In this document: positions 1 through 8,119 of the stretch, piece after piece | How positions within the stretch are numbered: position 1 is the stretch's first letter | How the letters are laid out: every line of letters begins with the position of its first letter | DNA from: Actinomycetes bacterium | GTDB lineage: Bacteria > Actinomycetota > Acidimicrobiia > Acidimicrobiales > CADCSY01 | DNA length: 23,335 bases | Direction of reading: 5' to 3' | Assembly: GCA_025464025.1 (NCBI GenBank) | Contig: JAODBP010000254.1 | Coordinates: forward strand, 1 to 23,335 | Program-made: the position numbers and the translations under genes | The notes under the pieces: model-generated | Databases searched by the model: none | What the model saw: the letters and a program-made list of their open reading frames with translations, nothing else | Told to the model about the DNA's origin: nothing

Positions 1-1219
<1,219 letters not shown>

Positions 1220-1233
<14 letters not shown>

Positions 1234-2200
1234 CGAGCACCAGCTTCCCCACGTTGGCGTTCGACTCCATGCGCTCGTGGGCGGCGCCGACCTCGTCGAG
1301 GCCGTAGCGGGAGTCGACCACCGGCGCGCAGGTGCCATCGGCGAACCACGGCAGGACCTCGCGCTCGAAGCGCTGGGTCACGGCGATCTTCTCCTCGAGC
1401 GGACGGCCCCGCAGGACGGTGCCCACGAGCGTCGCCCGCTTGGGCAGCATGGCCCCGAGGTTGAACGTGGCCTCGCCGCCGCCCATGACACCGACCTGCA
1501 CGATCGTGCCGCCCACCCGCAGGGCGTCGAGGTCGCGGGCCAGGTAGTCGCCGCCGATGACGTCGAGCACCACGTCGACGCCCGCGCCACCGGTGAACGC
1601 CTTCGCCTCGGCCACGAAGTCCCGGCTGCCGTAGTCGACGGCGAGGTCGGCCCCGAGCGAGCGGCATGCCTCGACCTTGCCGGCCGAGGCCGTGACGATG
1701 ACCTTGGCGCCCAGGGCCCGGCACAGCTGGATGGCCGCCGTCCCGACCCCCGACGCGCCGGCGTGGACGAGGGCGACCCGGCCGGCGGTGAGGCCACCCT
1801 GGAGCACGAGGGCGTCCCACGCCGTGACGTACACCTCGGGCACGGCTCCCGCATCGGCGGGCGGCAGCGCATCCGGCACACCCATCAGCTGGCGCTCGTG
1901 CACGGCGATGCGCTCGGCGTAGGCGCCGCCGCCGACGATGCCCATCACCGGGTCGCCGACCGCCCACCGGGTGGCGCGCGAACCCTGGGCCACGACCCGG
2001 CCGGCCAGCTCCATCCCGGGGATCTCGTGGGGCATCGGCGGGCCGGGGTAGAAGCCGCGGCGCTGGAGGAGGTCGGCCCGGTTCACCCCGGCCGAGGCGA
2101 TCTCGACGACAACCTCCTCCGGTCCGGGCTCGGGGTCGGGCACCTCCCGGACGGTCAGGACCTCGGGTCCGCCATAGGACTCCAGCACGACAGCACGCAT
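1220..2200 (-). CDS. Zinc-independent quinone oxidoreductase (MDR superfamily, QOR-like)
   Basis: A 326-residue NAD(P)H-dependent oxidoreductase of the medium-chain dehydrogenase/reductase superfamily, quinone-oxidoreductase branch. An N-terminal GroES-like domain opens MRAVVLESYGGPEVL and includes AGVNRADLLQRRGFYP. A Rossmann domain follows, with the dinucleotide-binding motif HAGASGVGTAAIQL at residues 146-159. The structural-zinc cysteine cluster of alcohol dehydrogenases is absent, as in QOR proteins. The ATG at 2200 is chosen because it gives the standard N terminus and a TACGGT hexamer lies 8 bases upstream on the same strand, consistent with a leaderless message. The frame stays open for a further 750 bases upstream across the acyl-CoA dehydrogenase gene, but that extension is a GC-bias shadow. 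The natural substrate cannot be told from sequence. Confidence 0.9.
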
Positions 2201-2208
2201 GGCAGGGA

Positions 2209-2218
2209 ACCGTAGAGT
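2209..2218. promoter_or_regulatory. Overlapping divergent -10 elements sharing one TA step
   Basis: ACCGTAGAGT lies in the 27-base gap between two divergent genes. Reading right it gives TAGAGT (2213-2218), 9 bases before the ATG at 2228. Reading left it gives TACGGT (2214 to 2209), 8 bases before the ATG at 2200. Both fit TAnnnT, the actinobacterial -10 pattern, and both share T2213/A2214. The short gaps to the start codons imply leaderless or near-leaderless mRNAs. No ribosome binding site is visible for either gene. Confidence 0.55.
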
Positions 2219-2227
2219 CCGGGACCG

Positions 2228-3325
2228 ATGGACTTCGCCTGGGACCCCGAGCTGGACGAGCTGCGCGCCGAGGCCGAGGCCTTCGCCGCCGAGGTGACCG
2301 TCGGGCTCGACGTGCGGGAGGACTCCTGGATCGTCGGCTACGACCGGGACGTCTCGGCCGAGCTCGGACGCCGAGGCTGGCTCGGGATGACGTGGCCGAA
2401 GGAGTACGGCGGCCACGAGCGCACGCCGATCGAGCGGTTCGTCGTCACCGAGGCACTGATCTCGGCCGGGGCTCCGATCGCCGCCACGTGGTTCAGCGAC
2501 CGCCAGATGGGCCCCTCGCTCCTGGCCTACGGGACCGAGGAGCAGAAGCAGCGCCACCTGCCGGCCATGACCCGGGGCGAGGCCAACTGGTGCATCGGGA
2601 TGAGCGAGCCCGACAACGGCTCCGACCTGGCCCACCTCCGGACCCGGGCCCGCCGCGACGGCGACGAGTTCGTCGTCGACGGGACCAAGGTCTGGACCTC
2701 GTTCGCGGCCACGGCCGACTGGATGTACCTGATCTGCCGGACCGATCCCGACGCGCCGGCCCACAAGGGGCTGTCGGAGCTGATCGTCGACATGTCGTCG
2801 CCCGGCATCGAGGTCTCGCCCATCGAGGACATGACCCAGAACCGGCACTTCTGCCAGGTCACCCTCGACGGCGTGCGGGTGCCGGCCGCCAACCTCGTGG
2901 GCACCGAGAACGGGTCGTGGGGCCAGACCATGCGCCAGCTCGAGCACGAGCGCGGCGGCATCGACCGGCTGGTGTCGAACCGGGCCCTGTTCCTCGACGC
3001 CGTGGCCCGGGCCGACACGACCGATCGACTCGTGCGCCAGGAGGTGGCCCGGCTCGAGGGCGAGTACCGCATCGGCCGGTTGCTGGTGATCCGCGAGGTG
3101 CTGGGCCAGGCGCCCGGCGGCTTCTCGGCCGCGACCAAGACGTTCGGCACCGAGTACGAGCAGCGGGTCGCCGACTTCGCCGTGCGCGCCCTCGGCCCCG
3201 AGGCCACGCTCTGGAACCGGTGGTCCCGGGCCCTCTCCTACGCGCCGGCCTACACGATCATGGGCGGCACCTCGAACGTGCTCCGCACCATCCTCGGCGA
3301 CCGCGTCCTCGGGTTGCCGAAGTAA
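2228..3325 (+). CDS. Acyl-CoA dehydrogenase family protein (FadE-like)
   Basis: A 365-residue flavoprotein of the acyl-CoA dehydrogenase family, catalysing FAD-linked alpha-beta desaturation of an acyl-CoA or steroid-CoA. Visible hallmarks are the helical N-terminal domain with GWLGMTWPKEYGG, the middle-domain flavin and substrate signature WCIGMSEPDNGSDLAHLRTRA, DGTKVWTSFA, and the C-terminal IMGGTSNVLRTILGDRVLGLP. The position that is Glu (YEGTS) in medium-chain enzymes is Gly346 here (MGGTS). The catalytic base must therefore lie elsewhere, or a partner subunit may supply it as in some actinobacterial steroid heterotetramers. The ATG at 2228 follows TAGAGT by 9 bases with no Shine-Dalgarno, suggesting a leaderless start. 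No partner fadE gene lies beside it. The sigma-factor gene follows after about 30 bases. Confidence 0.9.
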   Translation: MDFAWDPELDELRAEAEAFAAEVTVGLDVREDSWIVGYDRDVSAELGRRGWLGMTWPKEYGGHERTPIERFVVTEALISAGAPIAATWFSDRQMGPSLLAYGTEEQKQRHLPAMTRGEANWCIGMSEPDNGSDLAHLRTRARRDGDEFVVDGTKVWTSFAATADWMYLICRTDPDAPAHKGLSELIVDMSSPGIEVSPIEDMTQNRHFCQVTLDGVRVPAANLVGTENGSWGQTMRQLEHERGGIDRLVSNRALFLDAVARADTTDRLVRQEVARLEGEYRIGRLLVIREVLGQAPGGFSAATKTFGTEYEQRVADFAVRALGPEATLWNRWSRALSYAPAYTIMGGTSNVLRTILGDRVLGLPK

Positions 3326-3357
3326 GCGGATCGGCCCGCTCGGGCGTCTCTGAGGTG

Positions 3358-3858
3358 ATGACGCCGGACGCCTTCTGCGACGAGTTGCGCCCCCGCCTCG
3401 TCGGGTCGCTGGTGCTGTTCTGCGGCGACCGCTGGCTGGCGGAGGAGATCGCTCAGGAGGCGTTGGCCCGAGCCGTCGAGCGATGGGGCCGCGTCGGCGC
3501 CATGGCGTCGCCCCAGGCGTGGACGTACCGCACCGCGTTCAACCTGGCCCGGTCGACGGCTCGGCGCCGCGCCGCCGAGCGGCGGGCCCGCAGCCGCCTC
3601 GCCGGCGACCGCCCGCCCGACCTCCCCGACACGTCGACCGCCGTCGCTGTGCGGGCCGCTGTCGCCGCCCTGCCATCCCGCCAGCGCGCCGCGATCGTCG
3701 CCCGCTTCTACGCCGGCCTGCCTGTGACCGAGACAGCCGAGGCCCTCGGGTGCGCCGAGGGCACGGTCCGCGCCCTCACGGCCCAGGCCATGGTCCGGCT
3801 GCGAACGTCGGGCCTGCTCGACGAGGAGGAGGAGGACCTCGATGCCCACCCTGCCTGA
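3358..3858 (+). CDS. SigE-family (ECF-like) RNA polymerase sigma factor
   Basis: A 166-residue group IV sigma factor that would direct RNA polymerase to a specific promoter set. Region 2 covers roughly residues 12-80: LVLFCGDRWLAEEIAQEAL, the tryptophan-containing -10 recognition helix around SPQAWTYRTAFNLARS, then a basic linker RRRAAERRARSR. Region 4 covers roughly 100-155: ALPSRQRAAIVARFYAGL, then the helix-turn-helix VTETAEALGCAEGTVRALTAQAMVRLR. The lengths and the ARFY-GLPVTETAEALG pattern are those of the actinobacterial SigE family. ATG 3358 is used. GTG 3355 immediately before it is an equal alternative, and TGAGGTG may serve as a weak ribosome binding site. The acidic tail EEEEDLDAHPA overlaps the next gene by 17 bases, so the two are almost certainly cotranscribed and translationally coupled. 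Confidence 0.9.
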   Translation: MTPDAFCDELRPRLVGSLVLFCGDRWLAEEIAQEALARAVERWGRVGAMASPQAWTYRTAFNLARSTARRRAAERRARSRLAGDRPPDLPDTSTAVAVRAAVAALPSRQRAAIVARFYAGLPVTETAEALGCAEGTVRALTAQAMVRLRTSGLLDEEEEDLDAHPA

Positions 3859-5053
3859 TCTCCTCGACCAGGCCGTCGGTCCGATCGCCCCGGCGCACGA
3901 CACCCCCGACGTTCACCGCCGCATCGCTCGTCGTCGGCGACGGCGTCAGGTCGTCGTCGGCGCTGCCGTAGTCGTGGCCCTCGTTGCCGGCATCGTGGCC
4001 TGGCCCCGGCCCGACGACCGGCGACACGTCAGGACCACCGAGCCCGGCCTCTTCCCCGGCGCCACCGGCACCGTCCTGCTGCTCGATGACGGCTACGACG
4101 GCATCCTCCTGGTCGACCTCGACCACCGGGTGGCGGTGCGGCGGGTCGTCGAGGGCCAGCGCGCTGGCGATCAGGATGTCCGGCTGAGCCGCACCGGCGA
4201 CGACCTCGTCGTCGGGTGGGGCGCAGTGCACGCCGCACCCCTCAACGGCGGCCCAAGCCGGCTACTCGGCAGCGGCGTGGTGTCCGTCCCCGCCGCCGAG
4301 CCCGGCACCGTGTGGCTCTTCGACTACGAGAAGCTGGAACCGCCGGCCCGGGCCCGCCGCATCGACGTGACAGGCAAGGTGCTCGATGACCTCCAGGTCT
4401 TCGGCCGACCGATCGTCGGCGTGCGGGGCGGCCTGCTGGTGCGCCGCCCCGACACGCAGATCGAGCTCGTGCCCGAGCCCAGCTCGCCGGGGCTCGTGCC
4501 CCGCATCATCGGGCACGGGCTGGCCCAGGTGGTGACCGCCTCCGAGACCCTCGTCGCCTACTGCGACGATGACGCGTTCTGCACCACCGTGAACGTGCTC
4601 GACGTGGCCACCGGACGCACGATCGCCACCACGCTCGCCCGCGCCGGTGAAGCCGTCGACGTGGCCACGGCGGCCTTCTCCCCCAGCTCACTCGAGCTCG
4701 CCATCCGGGTCGGCGACCGGATCGTCGCCTATCGGCCAGCCGAGCCCACCGGCCGGCGGGTCGAGCTCGACCTCCCGGCCGGATCACCCCACGTGTCGCT
4801 GGCGTGGGGCTCGGAGCACGACCTCTACGTGCTCGAAGACACGGACCCGGCCCACGTCACCCACCTCGACGTGTCCACCGGCCAGCGCGAGTCCGCCACC
4901 TTGCCCTTCGCCCTGGCCGTCGGCGGAACGCTCGCCGTGCCGCGGTCAGACGTCGCCGCGATGCTCGACGTCTCCACGGGTCCGGCCGACCGCTGCGGCA
5001 CACCCGTGGTGCAGCCCAGCGGCCGGAAGGACGCGTGCAGCTTTCGGTTCTGA
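3842..5053 (+). CDS. Single-pass membrane protein with beta-propeller-like exterior, candidate anti-sigma/sensor partner
   Basis: A 403-residue protein. Residues 1-35 are a short cytoplasmic segment ending in an Arg run (RRIARRRRRRQ). Residues 37-54 form one hydrophobic helix (VVVGAAVVVALVAGIVAW). The remaining 350 residues are predicted outside the membrane by the positive-inside rule. The exterior has repeated beta-rich blocks ending in GTVLLLDDGYDGILLVDLD, LNVLDVATGR-like and THLDVSTGQRESATL motifs, resembling TolB/WD-type propeller blades. Four cysteines (near 4563, 4581, 4992 and 5034) could form two disulfides. SigE-family sigma genes are commonly followed by such membrane proteins, and the 17-base overlap supports a functional pair. 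No zinc-binding anti-sigma motif (HxxxCxxC) is present, so the anti-sigma role is inference. Confidence 0.75.
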   Translation: MPTLPDLLDQAVGPIAPAHDTPDVHRRIARRRRRRQVVVGAAVVVALVAGIVAWPRPDDRRHVRTTEPGLFPGATGTVLLLDDGYDGILLVDLDHRVAVRRVVEGQRAGDQDVRLSRTGDDLVVGWGAVHAAPLNGGPSRLLGSGVVSVPAAEPGTVWLFDYEKLEPPARARRIDVTGKVLDDLQVFGRPIVGVRGGLLVRRPDTQIELVPEPSSPGLVPRIIGHGLAQVVTASETLVAYCDDDAFCTTVNVLDVATGRTIATTLARAGEAVDVATAAFSPSSLELAIRVGDRIVAYRPAEPTGRRVELDLPAGSPHVSLAWGSEHDLYVLEDTDPAHVTHLDVSTGQRESATLPFALAVGGTLAVPRSDVAAMLDVSTGPADRCGTPVVQPSGRKDACSFRF

Positions 5054-5085
5054 GCCTCCCTGTTATCTGATCGCAACATCGGGGC

Positions 5086-5496
5086 ATGGCCTTAGGCATG
5101 GCGGTAGCGGCGAGGAACACGGCGGAAGGTCACATGATCTTCTGGTCCACCTTCCTCCCCGGCACGGTGGCCAGCGTGCCGGTGGCCCGCCACTTCACGA
5201 TCGAGGCGCTGCACGCCTTGGGCCAGGACGGTGCCGACGAGGTCGCCGAGCTGCTGGTCAGTGAGGTGGCGACCAACGCCGTGGTCCACGCCGGCTCGCC
5301 CATGCGGGTCTCGGTGTGGTGCCACGAGGGCCGGCCCCGGGTCGAGGTCCGCGACGACGACCCCACGCCACCGCACGAGGTCGTGCCCGACCCGATGGCC
5401 TGCGGGGGCCGGGGGATGATGCTCGTCGACGCGCTGTCGTCGGCGTGGGGGGTCAACCGCAGCGCCCTGGGCAAGACGATCTGGTTCGAGCTGTAG
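5086..5496 (+). CDS. RsbW/SpoIIAB-like ATP-binding regulator (HATPase_c_2 domain)
   Basis: A 136-residue GHKL ATPase of the anti-sigma/serine-kinase type. The N box is ELLVSEVATNAVVHAG (Glu60, Asn64), the G1 box VEVRDDDP (residues 87-93), and the G2 box GGRGMMLVDALSSAWGV (107-123), ending GKTIWFEL. This arrangement is typical of actinobacterial ATP-binding proteins that regulate sigma factors by partner switching. ATG 5086 is the longest start. ATG 5098 and ATG 5134 (MIFWSTFLPG) are alternatives, the last starting just before the conserved domain. It lies 32 bases after the propeller protein, and the upstream sigma gene is a possible target. No STAS anti-anti-sigma gene is adjacent. A PP2C phosphatase is present about 10 kb away. 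Confidence 0.85.
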   Translation: MALGMAVAARNTAEGHMIFWSTFLPGTVASVPVARHFTIEALHALGQDGADEVAELLVSEVATNAVVHAGSPMRVSVWCHEGRPRVEVRDDDPTPPHEVVPDPMACGGRGMMLVDALSSAWGVNRSALGKTIWFEL

Positions 5497-5506
5497 AGGT
5501 TCGACC

Positions 5507-5532
5507 GCGCGCAGCCGGTCCGAGCTGCGTGC
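5507..5532. terminator. Hairpin between convergent genes
   Basis: A 9-bp stem (arms 5507-5515 and 5524-5532, one G-T wobble) with an 8-base loop sits between the ends of the RsbW-like gene (5496) and the convergent fusion gene (5553). No T tract follows on either strand, as is common in high-GC actinobacteria. It could serve either direction. Confidence 0.4.
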
Positions 5533-5552
5533 ACGCCCCGAGCGGAGCGGGA

Positions 5553-6842
5553 CTACGCGTCGTGACCGGCGTCGAGGTCCTTGACCGCCTGGAAGCCGAG
5601 CTGGCCGGACCAGTCGCCGCACTCGCCGTCGAGGGGCTCGAGCAGGAAGCCGACGTGGTCGCCGGTGTCCATGGTCCCGGTGATGCGCCCGACGAACCAG
5701 CGGGCGACGGCGTCCACGATCGTGGCGTCGGCCGGCCCGGCGTGCCAGGCGCACTCGGCGAACTTGTCGACCTCGTCCCCGGTCTCGGTGCCGAACAGCA
5801 CGGCCAGGTCGCGCTGGTCGGCCGCCGGGAAGTGCACGGCGAGCACCTCGGCCCCGCGGGCGACCCGGTACGTGTGGTTCTTCTTCGAGATCCACACCAT
5901 GTAGCGGGGTGGGTCGATCGACGCCTGGGCGTGGAACCCGGCCAGGCAGCCGGCGCGCTCCCTGCCGTCCGAGGCCGTGATGACGACCATCGGGAGCTCC
6001 TTGTCGCCCATGATCTCGTTGAACGCGTCGACGGCGACGGCGTCGTCGGGATCGAGGGCCTCGCCGACCCGGGCGCCGCGGGTCGTGGGGCGCGGCGCAC
6101 CGGTGCGACGGAAGCGGAACAGCACGTCGTCGGCCTCGTCGCCCTGGAAGGCGTGGACGACCTCCATCGGGAGCAGGTCCTCGAGGTGGGTGTGGCCGAG
6201 GATGCCGGTGCCGACGTCGCCGCCGACGAGCGCGGGGAACACCGTGAGGCACAGCTCGTCGATGAGGTCGGCGGCGGCCAGGACGCCGTTCAGGGTGGGC
6301 CCGCCCTCGCACAGGACGACGCCGACGCCCTCCCGGTGGAGGGCGGCGAGGGCGTCGGGCATCGACACCCGCGTCGCACCGGCCACGACCACGTCGACGA
6401 CGGCGCGCGCCTCGGCCGGCACGTCGGCGTCCTCGGTGGTGAGGAGGAGCGGTCGGGTCGGTGACTCGGTGAAGAGCCGGGAGCCCCAGTCGAGGTCGAG
6501 GCTGCTCGACACGATGGCGATGCGGGGCACGGCCTCCTGGCCACGGGCCACCCGCTCGGCCTGCCGCGCCTCGCTGACCCGGGGTGGGCCGTAGCTCTCG
6601 GCCCGGACGGTCTGGGCCCCGACGAGGATGACGTCGGCCAGCGAGCGGAGGTGGTGGAAGACGTGCCGATCGGCCTCGCTCGACATCGCCTTGGTCTTGC
6701 CCTCGACCGAGATGGCGCCGTCGGCGCTGGCGACCATGTTCACCACGACGTAGGGGCGGTCGTCGCGGCGGAGCCCGGCGATGTCGGCGTACGCCGCCTC
6801 GACCTCGGCGTCGTCGACGTTGCGGCGGACCAGTCGCTTCAT
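5553..6842 (-). CDS. Fusion: RibD C-terminal-type reductase domain plus flavin reductase-like FMN-binding domain
   Basis: A 429-residue two-domain protein. Residues about 28-246 form a RibD_C/dihydrofolate-reductase-fold domain: [60 protein letters not shown] and PALVGGDVG. This is the part of riboflavin biosynthesis that reduces a ribosylaminopyrimidine with NADPH. Residues about 268-425 form a flavin-reductase-like split barrel: [49 protein letters not shown] and [11 protein letters not shown] Pro/Arg/Thr-rich linker near 248-258 joins them. No deaminase domain with the RibD zinc motif is present, so this is not bifunctional RibD. The frame runs cleanly through both domains, so this is a true fusion. 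The ATG at 6842 starts [11 protein letters not shown]. The substrate is unknown; a flavin- or NADPH-linked reductase outside classical riboflavin synthesis is plausible. Confidence 0.85.
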   Translation of the reverse strand: MKRLVRRNVDDAEVEAAYADIAGLRRDDRPYVVVNMVASADGAISVEGKTKAMSSEADRHVFHHLRSLADVILVGAQTVRAESYGPPRVSEARQAERVARGQEAVPRIAIVSSSLDLDWGSRLFTESPTRPLLLTTEDADVPAEARAVVDVVVAGATRVSMPDALAALHREGVGVVLCEGGPTLNGVLAAADLIDELCLTVFPALVGGDVGTGILGHTHLEDLLPMEVVHAFQGDEADDVLFRFRRTGAPRPTTRGARVGEALDPDDAVAVDAFNEIMGDKELPMVVITASDGRERAGCLAGFHAQASIDPPRYMVWISKKNHTYRVARGAEVLAVHFPAADQRDLAVLFGTETGDEVDKFAECAWHAGPADATIVDAVARWFVGRITGTMDTGDHVGFLLEPLDGECGDWSGQLGFQAVKDLDAGHDA

Positions 6843-6902
6843 CGGGGTGCTCCGTGCATCACGTCATCGTGCCCGATGGGGCCGAGGCCCAGACGCGTCA
6901 GA

Positions 6903-6924
6903 GGCGGCTCCCGGAGGAGCCGCC
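6903..6924 (-). terminator. GC-rich hairpin downstream of the HU gene
   Basis: Perfect 9-bp arms GGCGGCTCC (6903-6911) and GGAGCCGCC (6916-6924) flank a 4-base loop, 22 bases past the HU stop codon on the minus strand. There is no following T run. It is a likely terminator separating HU from the fusion gene downstream. Confidence 0.6.
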
Positions 6925-6946
6925 CCTGGTCGGAGATCGGGTGGCG

Positions 6947-7396
6947 CTAGGCCTTCTTGGCCGCGGCCTTCTTGGCCGGGGCCTTCTTGGCCGGGGCCTT
7001 CTTGGCCGGGGCCGCCTTCTTGGCGGGAGCTGCCTTCTTGGCGGCCGGGGCCGCCTTCTTGGCCGGGGCCGGCTTGGGGGCCGGCGGCCACACGCCCTTG
7101 TTCAGCTTCGGCGCCGTCGCCGGCGCCAGCACCGCGTCCTTGAAGCCCTTGAGCGGCGTGATGCGCGCCTTCTTCGAGGCCTTGATCTTGATGGCCTCAC
7201 CCGTGGCCGGGTTGCGGCCCATGCGGGCGGCCCGCTCGACCTTGGAGAACTTGGCGAAACCGGTGATGGCGACGGGCTCGCCCTTGGCGACGACGGCGGT
7301 GACGACGTCGGTGAAGCCGCGGAGCGCAGCGTCGACCTGCTTCGGCTCGAGTTCGGTCTGAGCAGCGATCGCGTTGACGAGCTCACGTCGGTTCAT
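6947..7396 (-). CDS. hupB: HU-family nucleoid protein with Lys/Ala/Pro-rich tail (HupB-like)
   Basis: A 149-residue histone-like DNA-binding protein that compacts and architecturally organises the chromosome. Residues 1-92 are a full HU fold: [20 protein letters not shown], then [21 protein letters not shown] with the beta-arm proline, and [21 protein letters not shown]. Residues about 100-149 are a basic tail of PAKKA and AAKKA repeats, as in mycobacterial HupB/Hlp, which resembles eukaryotic histone H1 tails and is a known acetylation and methylation target in mycobacteria. The start at 7396 is supported by AGGAGG (7403-7408 on the minus strand) with a 6-base spacer, the best ribosome binding site in the window and fitting a highly expressed protein. 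The frame remains open far upstream on the minus strand, but that is a shadow. Confidence 0.95.
   Translation of the reverse strand: MNRRELVNAIAAQTELEPKQVDAALRGFTDVVTAVVAKGEPVAITGFAKFSKVERAARMGRNPATGEAIKIKASKKARITPLKGFKDAVLAPATAPKLNKGVWPPAPKPAPAKKAAPAAKKAAPAKKAAPAKKAPAKKAPAKKAAAKKA
6951..7010 (-). repeat. 15-bp tandem repeat encoding PAKKA units
   Basis: Three perfect copies of GCCTTCTTGGCCGGG (plus-strand sense) lie at 6966-6980, 6981-6995 and 6996-7010. A 14/15 copy is at 6951-6965, and degenerate copies run to about 7080. The unit equals five codons, so slippage changes tail length without shifting frame. Confidence 0.9.
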
Positions 7397-7489
7397 GGAG
7401 TTCCTCCTGCAGTTGCTTCGAGATCGTTTGATGTGCGGGCAGAGTGTGGTGGTTCGCCCTCGCGTGCGCGCGGATCCCCTTGTGGGGCA

Positions 7490-7495
7490 TAGGTT
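7490..7495 (+). promoter_or_regulatory. -10 element for the GNAT gene, leaderless type
   Basis: TAGGTT fits TAnnnT and lies exactly 6 bases before the GTG at 7502. No Shine-Dalgarno is visible, so transcription would start at or beside the start codon. Confidence 0.5.
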
Positions 7496-7501
7496 TCCGC
7501 G

Positions 7502-8095
7502 GTGCTCGTCCGGACCGTCGACGCTGCCGACGACCTCGCGTCGGTGAGCACGCTCGCCTCGTTGGTGCGGCCGCTCCCGACCGACCTGCTCCGCGAGCTC
7601 GTGACCACCGGCTCGTTCGTCGCGGCCGGCTTCGAGGACGACGTCGCCGTGGCCGCGTCGGTCGCCTTCCTCACCCCGAGCGGGCTGCACTCGTACGTCA
7701 CCGTCGTCGATCCAGAGGTCCGCCGGCGCGGCCTGGGCACGGCGCTCAAGTGGCACCAGAGGGAATGGGCCCTCGAGGCCGGGCTCGGCTCCGTCACCTG
7801 GACGTTCGACCCGGCCGACGTGGCTTGCGCCCGGCTCGCCGTCTCGACGTTGGGCGCCGAGGTCACCTCGTACCGGCGGGGCTTCGCCGCCGACGGCACC
7901 GACCGCTGCGTGGCCACCTGGGCCCTGCGCTCGGCCCCGGTCACGCAGGCCTGGCACGGCGTCCCGATCGAGCGGGGCGAGGCCGATCGCCGGTGCCGGG
8001 CCGGGGACGAGCTGGCCGAGGCGCTGGAGGCCGGCGCCCACGTCGTCGACGTCGATGCCGACGGCTCCTACCTCGTGCGTGACCTGCGCCCGTGA
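7502..8095 (+). CDS. COG3375-type GNAT acyltransferase (candidate amino-acid N-succinyltransferase)
   Basis: A 197-residue GNAT-fold acyltransferase. Acyl-CoA-binding motif A is PEVRRRGLGTALKWHQREWA (residues 71-90). It is followed by the block GLGSVTWTFDPAD (94-106) and LGAEVTSYRRGF, the signature I associate with the COG3375 subfamily. Members of that subfamily often sit beside MenC/N-acylamino acid racemase genes, and the Geobacillus representative was shown to N-succinylate D-amino acids. The next gene here is exactly such a racemase, 24 bases downstream. The GTG start at 7502 is supported by TAGGTT six bases upstream. Asn residues usual after TWTFDP in the subfamily are replaced (DVACARLAVSTLGA), so substrate preference may differ. 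Acyl donor and acceptor are inferred from context only. Confidence 0.8.
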   Translation: MLVRTVDAADDLASVSTLASLVRPLPTDLLRELVTTGSFVAAGFEDDVAVAASVAFLTPSGLHSYVTVVDPEVRRRGLGTALKWHQREWALEAGLGSVTWTFDPADVACARLAVSTLGAEVTSYRRGFAADGTDRCVATWALRSAPVTQAWHGVPIERGEADRRCRAGDELAEALEAGAHVVDVDADGSYLVRDLRP

Positions 8096-8119
8096 AGGTC
8101 GCAACATGAGGGTCCAGGC

